Under the pieces are notes generated by a model, which ran no database searches, had not been told where the DNA came from, and saw only the letters and a list, made by a program, of their open reading frames with translations. Shown piece by piece: positions 9,305 through 17,227 of a DNA stretch of 64,000 nucleotides. The translations under genes and the position numbers were made by a program. This stretch comes from Corynebacterium sp. p3-SID1145 (GTDB lineage Bacteria; Actinomycetota; Actinomycetes; Mycobacteriales; Mycobacteriaceae): the NCBI GenBank assembly GCA_025144245.1, contig JALXXC010000009.1:53468-117467 (forward strand). Reading direction: 5' to 3'. Within the stretch, counting starts at the first letter, position 1, and each line of letters starts with the position of its first letter.

Positions 9305-10273
9305 ATGACTCGCAGACCAGTGAAACGCACACGCACAGCTGCCGCTTCAGCCGTGTTTCTGCTCACCCTCGCCGGCCTTGGCGCGTGCGGCGAAAACAAC
9401 GAGGACCTGCACGTCTCCGATGCCGCCGACGAGGCCCGGGAAGAAATCGCTGAGGTAGAAGCCGATTTCAGCGGGGAACCGAGCACCTTCAACCAGACCG
9501 TCAAGATCGGCGACCGCTCGCGCGAGTACCTCGTGACAACACCACCCGAAGTTGAAGACCGCGAAAATCTTCCCCTGATCTTCGTCTTCCACGGCTACAG
9601 AATGACCGACTCCTCCATGCGGAAGATGACCGAACTGGACAAGGCCAACGCCGTCGTCGTGTACATGCAGGGAGTCAACACAGCTTGGGCTCCCGCTCCC
9701 TACGCGACAACGACCGGCGACGAAGATCTCGCTTTCTTCGACGCAGTGCGCCAAGAGATGATCGACACGTACCCGATCAACCCCGCCCGCGTCTTCGCCT
9801 TCGGTCTCTCCAACGGCGGTGGCTTCGCCGCGTACACCGCCTGCCACCGCGCCCACCAGATCACCGGAATCGCGACGGTGTCCGCCGCCTACTACGAGCG
9901 TGTATTGGAAAACTGCGCGCCCATTCCCACCAAGCAGATCGACTTCCACGGGACATCCGACAAGACCATCAACTACGACGGGGGAGTGCGCTACGGCACG
10001 AACTACGATGCCCTCTCCTTCGTCATGGACGAGGCCGCCCGCAGAAACCACTGCGCACCGGACCCGTCGACGGAGAACCTGGACCGGCCCGGCGAAGAGT
10101 TCATCTGGGAGCATTGCGACGCCCCGTTGCGCCACTACCGCCTCGACGGCAGCTCCCACATCTGGCCCGGAAGCGACAGCGACAAAGGGCCCGGGGAGCA
10201 CACCACCGATGACTTCGCCACACGGGAGATACTCGATTTTTTCGGTATTTCTTCGCGCGAAAATTTAGGTTAA
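9305..10273 (+). CDS. Secreted lipoprotein alpha/beta-hydrolase (PHB depolymerase/feruloyl-esterase-like)
   Basis: The product has 322 residues. The N-terminus is an Arg-rich lipoprotein signal with hydrophobic core SAVFLLTLAGL and lipobox LGAC, giving lipidated Cys28. The mature domain resembles the LpqC/poly-3-hydroxybutyrate depolymerase family: FVFHGY oxyanion region, GLSNGG nucleophile elbow, DFHGTSD (acid residue region) and SSHIWPG with the likely catalytic His. Cysteines in YTACHRA, LENCAP and HCAP could form disulfides. It probably cleaves an ester outside the membrane; the natural substrate is unknown. The start could also be GTG 9320, which would still keep the signal peptide. Confidence 0.82.
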   Translation: MTRRPVKRTRTAAASAVFLLTLAGLGACGENNEDLHVSDAADEAREEIAEVEADFSGEPSTFNQTVKIGDRSREYLVTTPPEVEDRENLPLIFVFHGYRMTDSSMRKMTELDKANAVVVYMQGVNTAWAPAPYATTTGDEDLAFFDAVRQEMIDTYPINPARVFAFGLSNGGGFAAYTACHRAHQITGIATVSAAYYERVLENCAPIPTKQIDFHGTSDKTINYDGGVRYGTNYDALSFVMDEAARRNHCAPDPSTENLDRPGEEFIWEHCDAPLRHYRLDGSSHIWPGSDSDKGPGEHTTDDFATREILDFFGISSRENLG

Positions 10274-10299
10274 ATACTGACCGTTCAACCCTGAAATAG

Positions 10300-11055
10300 G
10301 AGCAGAACAGTTTTTTCGCGGAGGTCACGACGCTCCGGAGTGGCATTAGTTGGTATCGAAATAGGAATTTCACAGTCCTTGCGGCCGGTGTTTTGGGTGC
10401 GCAGATCGCATTCATGGCCACCTATACCGGAATCAACGTGACGTCCTACGACATCAACGACGACGCCGTCGCGGCAGGGAAGAAGCGTTTCGACGCGATC
10501 GGCGGGCAAATGATCAAGGAGCTCTCCTCAGCAACGGAGGAGACCGTCGCCGCAGCCCGCTCCCACCTTTCGCAGACATCCGATCTCGCCGAGGCGGTCG
10601 GTGCTGCCGACGTGATCATCGAGGCAGTCCCAGAACGCCTCGACCTGAAGCGCGACGTGTGGGCCAAGGTCGGCGAGTTGGCTCCCAAACACACCATCTT
10701 CGCGACCAACACCTCAACGTTGCTCCCGAGCGACATCGCGGATGCTTCGGGTGCTCCGGAGCGCTTCCTCAACGCAGGCATGGAACTAGCGCAGCTTGAT
10801 ATTGCGGACATTGCGGACATGGACAGGGATTGGCGCAACTCCACCGGCTCACCTATGGGGCTGTTCCAGATCATCGACGAGGTGGGCCTCCGTACCGTCG
10901 CGGCCATCCTCCAGAGTGAACAGGACGCGCCCGAGTGGAAGAAGCAATTCCTCGCCGAGACGATTGTCCCGATGATCGAAGCCGGCAAAACCGGACGCGA
11001 AGCTGGCGAAGGGATCTACACCTACGACGCGGACGGCAAGCCGCGCGCGGTTTAA
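10300..11055 (+). pseudogene. Truncated and internally deleted 3-hydroxyacyl-CoA dehydrogenase
   Basis: The reading frame aligns by eye with the 3-hydroxyacyl-CoA dehydrogenase family but is damaged in two ways. First, no ATG or GTG precedes the Rossmann motif; the frame opens after a TAG at 10297 and reads directly into VLAAGVLGAQIAF, where the family expects V-L-G-A-G-V-L-G, so the first glycine is lost. Second, after PERFLNAG the sequence jumps to MELAQLDIAD and DRDWRNSTGSP. It therefore skips about 60 residues that normally carry the LHF(A)N histidine region and the GYVLN segment. The C-terminal part (GLFQIIDEVGLRTV to GREAGEGIY) is intact. A TTG at 10393 could start a 220-residue fragment, but it would lack a working NAD site and the catalytic His. 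Confidence 0.72.
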
Positions 11056-11433
11056 TCCAGTTCCGCCGTGTGCGGCGATGCAGCCGCCGCCGGAGTGCTC
11101 CTGCTCAGCAGCGCCGAAAAACACGTTGATCTGGGAATCCTTCGAGACCCTAGCGATGTCCACGATCAAACGGATGTTCAGGCCCTCGGCCGTTTCGATG
11201 TTGCCTGCAAGAGCATCGATGTCGGAGGTGGCCTTGTTGCCGTCCTTGTCAAAGAGACCTTCGACACTGACAGCGTCAGCGGGGATCGGGGCTGCAGTCT
11301 GCGCGATGGCAGCGGGTGCGCCGAAGGGGGCGGCGGTCTCGACAACCTGGACGGTGGAAACTGCGAGACGCGCCGCAGCACCGCAAGCGCGGCCGGATCG
11401 TGAGCATCCGGGGCAGACCAGTGTGGAGGTCAC
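11056..11433 (-). pseudogene. Possible relic of a small secreted protein (antisense to flanking pseudogene)
   Basis: A minus-strand frame across this stretch reads like protein rather than a GC-driven shadow. It has an Ala-rich, signal-like segment ending PAAIAQTAAP, then GLFDKDGNKATSDIDALAG, NIETAEGLNIRLIVDIARVS and KDSQINVFFG. The frame continues without a stop into the antisense of the dehydrogenase pseudogene, so its natural 3' end appears to have been lost. I do not recognise a family. A spurious open frame remains possible, and no good ribosome binding site was found. The surrounding 10.3-11.6 kb stretch has the look of a decayed accessory locus next to a tRNA. Confidence 0.3.
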
Positions 11434-11568
11434 CGCGGGGCTACCGGGTGATGAATGAACCGAACAAACAGGGCGCGATGCAGCAACTGTTCGGACCGTT
11501 GAGAATCTGTGCGTGAGAAATGGAACGGAGGATTAAACCGAGAGTATTCGACCGGAAAGAACCGGAAA

Positions 11569-11594
11569 GAAAAAGCCCGGGGAAGTGCCCCGGG
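11569..11594 (-). terminator. Rho-independent terminator of tRNA-Pro
   Basis: A perfect 7-bp GC stem (CCCGGGG at 11576-11582 with CCCCGGG at 11588-11594, loop AAGTG) is followed on the minus strand by CTTTTT. It lies 7 bp downstream of the tRNA 3' end. Confidence 0.85.
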
Positions 11595-11601
11595 AAATTG
11601 G

Positions 11602-11675
11602 TCGGGCTGACAGGATTTGAACCTGCGACCCCTACACCCCCAGTGTAGTGCGCTACCAAACTGCGCCACAGCCCG
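11602..11675 (-). tRNA. tRNA-Pro (anticodon GGG)
   Basis: On the minus strand a complete 74-nt cloverleaf is present. The acceptor stem CGGGCTG pairs with CAGCCCG, with discriminator A. The D-arm contains the conserved AGTTTGGTAG. The anticodon stem CTACA/TGTAG closes the 7-nt loop CTGGGGG, so the anticodon is GGG (reads CCC). The T-arm contains GGTTCAAATCC. CCA is not encoded. A strong terminator follows. Confidence 0.95.
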
Positions 11676-11782
11676 TTGTCCGCATTGCGGTGCATGCGCG
11701 GAGCATGCTCGCGTGGAACGTCGGTTAGATTACCGCACGGCCGGTTGATTGCTGTAATCGGCTGGTCACGTAAAGTTGCCCC

Positions 11783-14080
11783 ATGGGCAAGTTTGACTGG
11801 TTCTGGAAGGCGATGGGCTCTTCGAGCGAGCGCAACGACAAGAAGTCGAAGGGCATCGTCGCGCAGGCGCACCAGCTGATCGGGGAGTACGAGCAGCGCA
11901 GCGACACGGAGCTTGTGGACACGATCCGGGGGACAGTCGACAGCGGCCAGATCAAGAAAAAGCCGGAGTTTCTAGCGGCGTTGACGGTGGCGTCGGCGCG
12001 CACGCTGGGAATGACTCCGTTCGAGGTGCAGAACCAGGCGGTGCTCCGCCTCCTCGAAGGCGACGTGATCCAGATGGCCACGGGCGAGGGCAAAACGCTC
12101 GTCGGAGCGATGGCAGCGACGGGCTTCGCGCTCACGGGGAAGCGCGTGCACGTGATCACGGTGAACGATTATTTGGCGGCGCGCGACGCGGACTGGATGC
12201 GCCCGCTGGTGGAGTTCTTCGGGTTGACGGTGGCGTCGGTGACGGAGGCGTCGTCACGCGAGGAGCGGGTGCGCGCCTACCGCTGCGATATCGTCTACGC
12301 GCCGGTCGCGGAGGTCGGTTTCGACCATCTGCGCGATAATCAGATCGCTCACCGCGACCAGACCGTCCAGCCCGCCGCGGATGTCGCGCTCGTCGACGAA
12401 GCGGACAGCGTGCTTGTCGACGAAGCCTTGGTTCCCCTCGTCCTCGCCGGCGCGAAACCGGGGGAGCAGGCCACCGGGCAGATCACTGAGGCCGTGTCTC
12501 ACCTGGTGGAGGACAAGGATTACACCATCGATTCCGACCGACGCAACGTCTTCCTCACCGACGACGGAGCAGCGAAAGTGGAGCGTGAGCTGGGCATCGA
12601 TTCCCTGTACTCGGACGAGAATATTGGCACTGTCCTGGTGCGCGTGAACTTGGCGCTGCACGCGAAGGCTCTGCTGATCAGGGATGTCCACTACATCGTG
12701 CGCGACGGGAAGATCGATCTCGTCGACGCCTCCCGCGGGCGCGTCGCGGACCTGCAGCGCTGGCCCGACGGTCTGCAGGCGGCAGTGGAGTCGAAGGAGG
12801 GCCTCGACGTTTCCGAGGGCGGGCGCATTCTGGACCAGATCACTCTGCAGGCCCTGATGCGCCGGTACCCGCTGGTTTGCGGAATGACGGGTACGGCAGT
12901 GGAGGCGACGGACCAGCTGCGCCAGTTCTACGACCTCCACGTTTCAGTCATCGACCGTGCCAAGGAACTGAAGCGTTTCGACGAAGTCGACCGTATCTAC
13001 GCCACCATGGAGGACAAGTTCGCCGCTCTCGTCGACGAGATTGCCCACATCCATTCAACCGGGCAGCCGGTGCTCGTGGGTACGCACGATGTGGCTGAAT
13101 CGGAGGCGCTCGCAGAGGCGCTCGAGGAACGGGGGATCACGGTCAACGTCCTTAACGCGAAGAACGACGCGGAGGAGGCCCGCATCGTCGCTGAAGCGGG
13201 CGACCTCGGCCGCGTGACGGTGTCGACGCAGATGGCCGGCCGCGGCACTGACATCCGTCTCGGCGGCGCCGACGAGACGGACCGCGACGCAGTGGTCGAA
13301 CTCGGTGGTCTCGCCGTCATCGGCACTGCCCGCCACCGCACCGCGCGCCTGGACAACCAGCTGCGCGGCCGCGCCGGACGGCAGGGCGACCCAGGCTTAA
13401 GTGTCTTCTTCGTTTCTCTTGAGGACGACATCGTCGTGTCCGGCGGCGCTGACGAAAAAGTCACCGCACACCCCGACGAGAACGGCCTCATCGACACCAA
13501 ACGCGTCCGCGATTTCATCGAGCACTGCCAGCGCGTCACCGAGGGGCAGCAATTGGAGATCCACGCGCAGACGTGGAAGTACAACCAGTTGCTGGCGGAC
13601 CACAGGGAGATCGTCGATAAGCGGCGTGCGTCGCTGCTGGACACCGGTCAAGCCTGGCGCGAGCTCTCTGAGCGCAGCCCTCAGCGCGCAGCCCAACTTC
13701 AGGCGCAGGGCATCGCCCCAGAGGTGCTCGAACAGGCCGCACGCGAGATCATGCTCTTCCACCTCGACGACGAATGGTCCGAGCACCTCGCCGTCATGGA
13801 TGACGTGCGCGAATCCATCCACCTGCGCGCCATCGCCCGGGAAACGCCGATCACCGAATTTCACCGCATCGCCGTCCGGGAATTCAAAGAGCTGGCCAAC
13901 CGTGCTGTCGACCGCGCAGTCGAAACCTTCGAAAGCGTGCTTATCGACGCCGACGGTGCCCACCTCACCGATGCCGGCTGGAAACGCCCCAACGCGACAT
14001 GGACCTACATGGTTTCCGACAACCCGCTTTCTGGCGGCGGAAACTCCGTGATTTCGGGCATAGCCAGCATTTTCCGCTGA
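11783..14080 (+). CDS. secA2: Accessory preprotein translocase ATPase SecA2
   Basis: The protein has 765 residues, shorter than canonical SecA and close to actinobacterial SecA2. DEAD motor signatures are present: Walker A MATGEGKT at about 97-104, HVITVNDYLAARD, then DEAD-type LVDEADSVL. The second motor half carries TQMAGRGTDI and LRGRAGRQGDPG. The C-terminal Zn/SecB tail of housekeeping SecA is absent. SecA2 exports a small subset of proteins through SecYEG in actinobacteria. It is followed by odhI, ftsR, a bifunctional-nuclease-type gene and a MerR gene as in Rv1821-Rv1830, although the pgsA2-gcvH genes found between them in mycobacteria are missing. Confidence 0.93.
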   Translation: MGKFDWFWKAMGSSSERNDKKSKGIVAQAHQLIGEYEQRSDTELVDTIRGTVDSGQIKKKPEFLAALTVASARTLGMTPFEVQNQAVLRLLEGDVIQMATGEGKTLVGAMAATGFALTGKRVHVITVNDYLAARDADWMRPLVEFFGLTVASVTEASSREERVRAYRCDIVYAPVAEVGFDHLRDNQIAHRDQTVQPAADVALVDEADSVLVDEALVPLVLAGAKPGEQATGQITEAVSHLVEDKDYTIDSDRRNVFLTDDGAAKVERELGIDSLYSDENIGTVLVRVNLALHAKALLIRDVHYIVRDGKIDLVDASRGRVADLQRWPDGLQAAVESKEGLDVSEGGRILDQITLQALMRRYPLVCGMTGTAVEATDQLRQFYDLHVSVIDRAKELKRFDEVDRIYATMEDKFAALVDEIAHIHSTGQPVLVGTHDVAESEALAEALEERGITVNVLNAKNDAEEARIVAEAGDLGRVTVSTQMAGRGTDIRLGGADETDRDAVVELGGLAVIGTARHRTARLDNQLRGRAGRQGDPGLSVFFVSLEDDIVVSGGADEKVTAHPDENGLIDTKRVRDFIEHCQRVTEGQQLEIHAQTWKYNQLLADHREIVDKRRASLLDTGQAWRELSERSPQRAAQLQAQGIAPEVLEQAAREIMLFHLDDEWSEHLAVMDDVRESIHLRAIARETPITEFHRIAVREFKELANRAVDRAVETFESVLIDADGAHLTDAGWKRPNATWTYMVSDNPLSGGGNSVISGIASIFR

Positions 14081-14131
14081 GCCCGGCCACTGCGCGAAGT
14101 GTCCCAACCGCGCGGTGTGGGCAGTTGTCAG

Positions 14132-14137
14132 TATGAT
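14132..14137 (+). promoter_or_regulatory. Candidate -10 element upstream of odhI
   Basis: TATGAT with a preceding G lies 52 nt upstream of the odhI start and matches a sigma-A -10 box. No convincing -35 box is spaced correctly, which is common in corynebacterial promoters. A second weaker -10-like TAATAC lies at 14171. Confidence 0.4.
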
Positions 14138-14189
14138 GATCGTGGACTTAAATTGAGAGTTGTATCCGTCTAATACGTCAGGAGAAGAG

Positions 14190-14621
14190 ATGAGCGAGAA
14201 CACCGGTACACCGGAGGCACAGGTAGAAACCACCTCTGTCTTCCGTGCGGATCTTCTGAAAGAGATGGAGACGGGAGCCAACACCGCCTCTGATCACGTG
14301 GGTGGCACCGACGGCCTGCCCGCCGATGCGGCACTTCTCGTGGTCAAGCGTGGCCCGAACGCAGGCGCACGCTTCCTGCTGGACCGCGACACCACCACAG
14401 CCGGCCGCCACCCGGAGGCCGACATCTTCCTTGACGATGTGACCGTTTCCCGCCGCCACGCAGAGTTCCGCCGCAACGACGGCGAATTCGAAGTCGTCGA
14501 CGTCGGATCCCTCAACGGCACCTACGTCAACCGAGAGCCGCGCAACTCCCAGACGTTGTCCACAGGCGACGAGATTCAGATCGGCAAGTTCCGTCTCGTC
14601 TTCATCGCTGACGAAGACTAG
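14190..14621 (+). CDS. odhI: FHA-domain inhibitor of 2-oxoglutarate dehydrogenase, OdhI/GarA
   Basis: The protein has 143 residues, the length of C. glutamicum OdhI. The N-terminus has VETTSVFRADL, so Thr14 and Thr15 sit at the positions phosphorylated by PknG and other Ser/Thr kinases in the family. The FHA domain at about 50-140 shows TAGRHPEADI, VTVSRRHAEF and GSLNGTYVNR. Unphosphorylated OdhI binds and inhibits the E1 subunit OdhA, steering 2-oxoglutarate to glutamate. ATG 14190 is chosen over the open frame upstream because GGAG(A)AG sits 5-8 nt before it and the N-terminus then matches OdhI. Confidence 0.96.
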   Translation: MSENTGTPEAQVETTSVFRADLLKEMETGANTASDHVGGTDGLPADAALLVVKRGPNAGARFLLDRDTTTAGRHPEADIFLDDVTVSRRHAEFRRNDGEFEVVDVGSLNGTYVNREPRNSQTLSTGDEIQIGKFRLVFIADED

Positions 14622-14645
14622 AACCTAGAAACTAGATACTAGGGA
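14618..14645. repeat. Heptad tandem repeat CTAGANA x4 at the odhI 3' end
   Basis: CTAG occurs at 14618, 14625, 14632 and 14639 with an exact 7-bp period (units CTAGAAC, CTAGAAA, CTAGATA, CTAGGGA). The first unit contains the odhI stop codon. Function unknown. Confidence 0.7.
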
Positions 14646-14760
14646 CCCGAGAGGCCCCGAGCCAGAACGGGCCGCTGGTTATTCGAGTCTTCTCCCGTTG
14701 CGTGTCGCACGTGTGGCGCGTGCAGCACATGTGGCAAGTGGGGGAAACGAAGCTGAATTA

Positions 14761-14810
14761 AGCTGGCCAAAGTTCAACAGAGCTAGACGAAGTTAGACAG
14801 AATTAGACAC
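14761..14810. repeat. Five imperfect decamers directly before ftsR
   Basis: Five consecutive 10-bp units (AGCTGGCCAA, AGTTCAACAG, AGCTAGACGA, AGTTAGACAG, AATTAGACAC) run up to the base before the ftsR start region. The 10-bp period places the units on one face of the helix, so they could bind a regulator cooperatively. This is inference; no known operator is recognised. Confidence 0.55.
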
Positions 14811-14811
14811 T

Positions 14812-15558
14812 GTGAGCGCAATCCGGAAAACGAAGCCGAGCGGTCAGGCACCCCGCTCGGGCACCAAGACCATGTCGATCGGCGTGGTGATCAAGTGCCT
14901 CAGCGAGGAGTTCCCGGATGTCACCGTGTCCAAAATCCGCTTCTTGGAGTCTGAGGGGCTGATTAGCCCTGAGCGAACGCAGTCCGGTTACCGCCGCTTC
15001 ACGGAGGCGGATGTTGAACGGCTCCGCTATATCCTCATCACCCAACGCGACAACTACCTGCCGTTGAAGGTGATCCGCGAGCAGCTGGAAGCGATGGATT
15101 CGGGAAAGGTGAGCAAGGTCAGTGCCGTGATGGCCGGCCAGGGTGCCGCGGAGCCGCTGATCGCGCCCGAACAGTTCGCCGCGCCGCTCGCCACGCGCCT
15201 AAGCGACCAAGATGTCGCCGAGCAAGCCGACTGCTCTGCGGAGGTCGTTGCCCAGTGCATCGATGCCGGACTTATCGTGCCCGATTCTTCGGGCATGTTC
15301 ACCGCAGACGATGTCCGCGTCGTGTCCACTGCCGTCTCACTCACCGAATTCGGTCTGGATACCCGCCATCTCAAGCGCATCCGCCAGTCGGCCTCCCGCC
15401 AGGCGGACTTGATTGAACAGGTAACGGAGCCCGTCGCCAAGTCCGGCCGCGCCGCTGCGAAGCAAGAGGCCGGCGAGATCAGCCAGCAGATGACTGCTTT
15501 GGTTGTGTCGCTCCACGCCGCCCTTGTGAAGAACGAGCTCCGCCGCGGACTCGCCTGA
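14812..15558 (+). CDS. ftsR: MerR-family cell-division regulator FtsR
   Basis: The protein has 248 residues. The MerR winged-helix DNA-binding domain is at about residues 20-90: MSIGVVIKCLSEEF, VSKIRFLESEGLISPER and GYRRFTEADVERL. A C-terminal effector/dimer region includes a long helix near the end. It matches the Rv1828/FtsR group, which in C. glutamicum activates ftsZ transcription. The GTG start at 14812 has no obvious ribosome binding site; the upstream decamer repeats end at 14810, so a leaderless or weakly initiated message is possible. It lies between odhI and the bifunctional-nuclease-family gene as in other corynebacteria. Confidence 0.93.
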   Translation: MSAIRKTKPSGQAPRSGTKTMSIGVVIKCLSEEFPDVTVSKIRFLESEGLISPERTQSGYRRFTEADVERLRYILITQRDNYLPLKVIREQLEAMDSGKVSKVSAVMAGQGAAEPLIAPEQFAAPLATRLSDQDVAEQADCSAEVVAQCIDAGLIVPDSSGMFTADDVRVVSTAVSLTEFGLDTRHLKRIRQSASRQADLIEQVTEPVAKSGRAAAKQEAGEISQQMTALVVSLHAALVKNELRRGLA

Positions 15559-15580
15559 GAACACTGAAACAGCTGATTGT

Positions 15581-16318
15581 ATGAGCACCGTTCCTGTTTC
15601 CCTGTGCGGGGTATTTCCCGTCAGCCCCGAAAGCTTCCTCTGCGCAGTGCTGCTGTGGGAGGAACGCCGCCGCTTCCTACCGATCTGGCTCCCGCCAGTC
15701 GGCGGCGCACAGGTTCTCGGGCGCATCGGGGAGTGGGAGCCCACCCGCCCAGATACGCACAATTTGCTTCTCGACGTCATCGAGCAGTCCACCACCGGTG
15801 TTTCCGCCATCGAGCTAACCGGTTATTACAACGGCGTCTACATGGCCCAGGTGACTATGGAGGACGGGGCCGAATTCGATTGCCGCCCCACCGACGCGCT
15901 CATTCTCGCGCTGATGCTCGACATGCCGATCGAGGTCGAGGAAGACGTGCTCAACCAGGCCTCCCTGTGGTTGAGCGCCGAGGATGCGGCCGATTATTTC
16001 GATATCGAGTTCAGCTCCGATTACGGCGGCTACGCCGATTTCGGGGACTTCAATAACCCTGACTCCGCTGGTGGCGACAAGCAGGCTGACCTTGCCTTCG
16101 AGAACCTCATGAGGGAACTCGGAGTGGAGGAGAAGGACCTCGGCTTCGGCGAGGCCGATACTGATCACACCGATCGCACTGCCGACACCGATGGCAGCGC
16201 TGCCAGGGCTGATACATCTGGCAATCCTGACACTCCCGGTGACACTGAGGCTCCTAGCAGTCTTGATATGCCTGATGATCCTGATAGCCCTGATACTCAG
16301 GGTGACAATGAGGAATAG
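15581..16318 (+). CDS. Bifunctional nuclease family protein (DUF151, Rv1829-like)
   Basis: The protein has 245 residues. The first 150 match the bifunctional nuclease (BFN/DUF151) domain: LPIWLPPVGGAQVLGR, the helix HNLLLDVIEQ and FDCRPTDALILALML. The C-terminal 75 residues are an Asp/Pro/Ser/Thr tail of imperfect repeats (DTDHTDRTADTD, DDPDSPDTQGDNEE) absent from the core family. The domain is linked to nuclease activity in other phyla; its role in actinobacteria is not established. It sits in the conserved pair with MerR genes on both sides. Confidence 0.85.
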   Translation: MSTVPVSLCGVFPVSPESFLCAVLLWEERRRFLPIWLPPVGGAQVLGRIGEWEPTRPDTHNLLLDVIEQSTTGVSAIELTGYYNGVYMAQVTMEDGAEFDCRPTDALILALMLDMPIEVEEDVLNQASLWLSAEDAADYFDIEFSSDYGGYADFGDFNNPDSAGGDKQADLAFENLMRELGVEEKDLGFGEADTDHTDRTADTDGSAARADTSGNPDTPGDTEAPSSLDMPDDPDSPDTQGDNEE

Positions 16319-16440
16319 GAACTCTAAAGTTAAAGTTGAGGTTAAGATTCGGCGTGTCGACTGCCGAGGTCTTGACCGCAGCATATGCTTGCCCTTAAAT
16401 AACCTTTAGGCACTTTCCTAAACTTCATGGGAGTAATTAC

Positions 16441-17022
16441 GTGAGTACGATCGATAGCGTCACCGCCGCCGACGGTGCAGAAGCACCAGTTCAGGAGACC
16501 CTCTTCGACCTCGGGCCCTCCGACGAAGTCGGCTACCGCGTTCCGATCGCCTGCCAAGTCGCCGGCATCACCTACCGCCAGCTCGATTACTGGGCGCGCA
16601 CCGACCTGGTCCGCCCCTCTATCAGAAACGCGACGGGCTCCGGCTCGCAGCGCCTGTACTCCTTCAAGGACATCCTCGTCCTGAAGATCGTCAAGGGCCT
16701 TCTGGACACCGGCATCTCCCTGCAGAACATCCGCCTCGCCGTGGACAAGCTCCGCGACCGCGGCATCAACGAGATCTCCGAGATCACCCTCGTCTCCGAC
16801 GGCACCACGGTGTACGAGTGCCGCTCCAACGACGAGATCATCGACCTGCTCGGCGGCGGTCAGGGGGTGTTCGGTATCGCCGTCCCGCAGATCGTCAAGG
16901 AACTCACCGGCACGATCTCCGCTTTCCCGTCCGAGCGCATCGGTGGCGCCAACGAGGAAGAAGACGACAACGTCGTGGCTCTCGACGAGCTGGCTGACCG
17001 CCGTCGCCGCCGCAGCTCCTAA
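16441..17022 (+). CDS. MerR-family transcriptional regulator (Rv1830/ResR-type)
   Basis: The protein has 193 residues. A MerR-like helix-turn-helix at about 30-105 is recognisable (YRVPIACQVAGITYRQLDYW, LVRPSI, GSQRLYSFKDILVLK). An acidic N-terminal leader and an Arg-rich end (ADRRRRRSS) flank it. It is a paralogue type distinct from FtsR and always found close to it. In mycobacteria the orthologue has been linked to growth and division control. The GTG start lies 7-8 nt after a GGGAG (16429-16433). A strong terminator follows at 17053. Confidence 0.87.
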   Translation: MSTIDSVTAADGAEAPVQETLFDLGPSDEVGYRVPIACQVAGITYRQLDYWARTDLVRPSIRNATGSGSQRLYSFKDILVLKIVKGLLDTGISLQNIRLAVDKLRDRGINEISEITLVSDGTTVYECRSNDEIIDLLGGGQGVFGIAVPQIVKELTGTISAFPSERIGGANEEEDDNVVALDELADRRRRRSS

Positions 17023-17052
17023 AGCTCACCGCGCACTCCCTGAAGAACGCAG

Positions 17053-17090
17053 AAGGGGTGCGGTCCCGTAGCTGGGATCGCACCCCTTTT
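17053..17090. terminator. Rho-independent terminator after the MerR gene
   Basis: A 13-bp stem with one G-U pair (GGGGTGCGGTCCC at 17055-17067 with GGGATCGCACCCC at 17074-17086, loop GTAGCT) is followed by TTTT. The opposite strand has AA before the stem only, so it serves mainly the plus strand. Confidence 0.85.
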
Positions 17091-17166
17091 CGGTGTCTTC
17101 CTCTACTAGATATGGTCCCAGGCCCGATCCAAGATCAGGTGCAAAGTCAGTACCACACTAAGGTCG

Positions 17167-17224
17167 GGATCAGGCCAGAGTGAGGATCAGGTCAGAGTCA
17201 GGACCAGATCTCGGACCAGATCCC
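17167..17224. repeat. Tandem micro-repeats: 17-mer x2 then 12-mer x2
   Basis: GGATCAGGCCAGAGTGA (17167-17183) is followed directly by GGATCAGGTCAGAGTCA (17184-17200), then GGACCAGATCTC (17201-17212) and GGACCAGATCCC (17213-17224). These fill the space between the MerR terminator and the stop of the VWA gene. Function unknown; probably slippage-generated. Confidence 0.7.
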
Positions 17225-17227
17225 GGA

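Noticed and set aside
11430-11669. Small minus-strand frame over 11430-11669
   Set aside because: It reads through tRNA-Pro and its terminator; not a protein gene.
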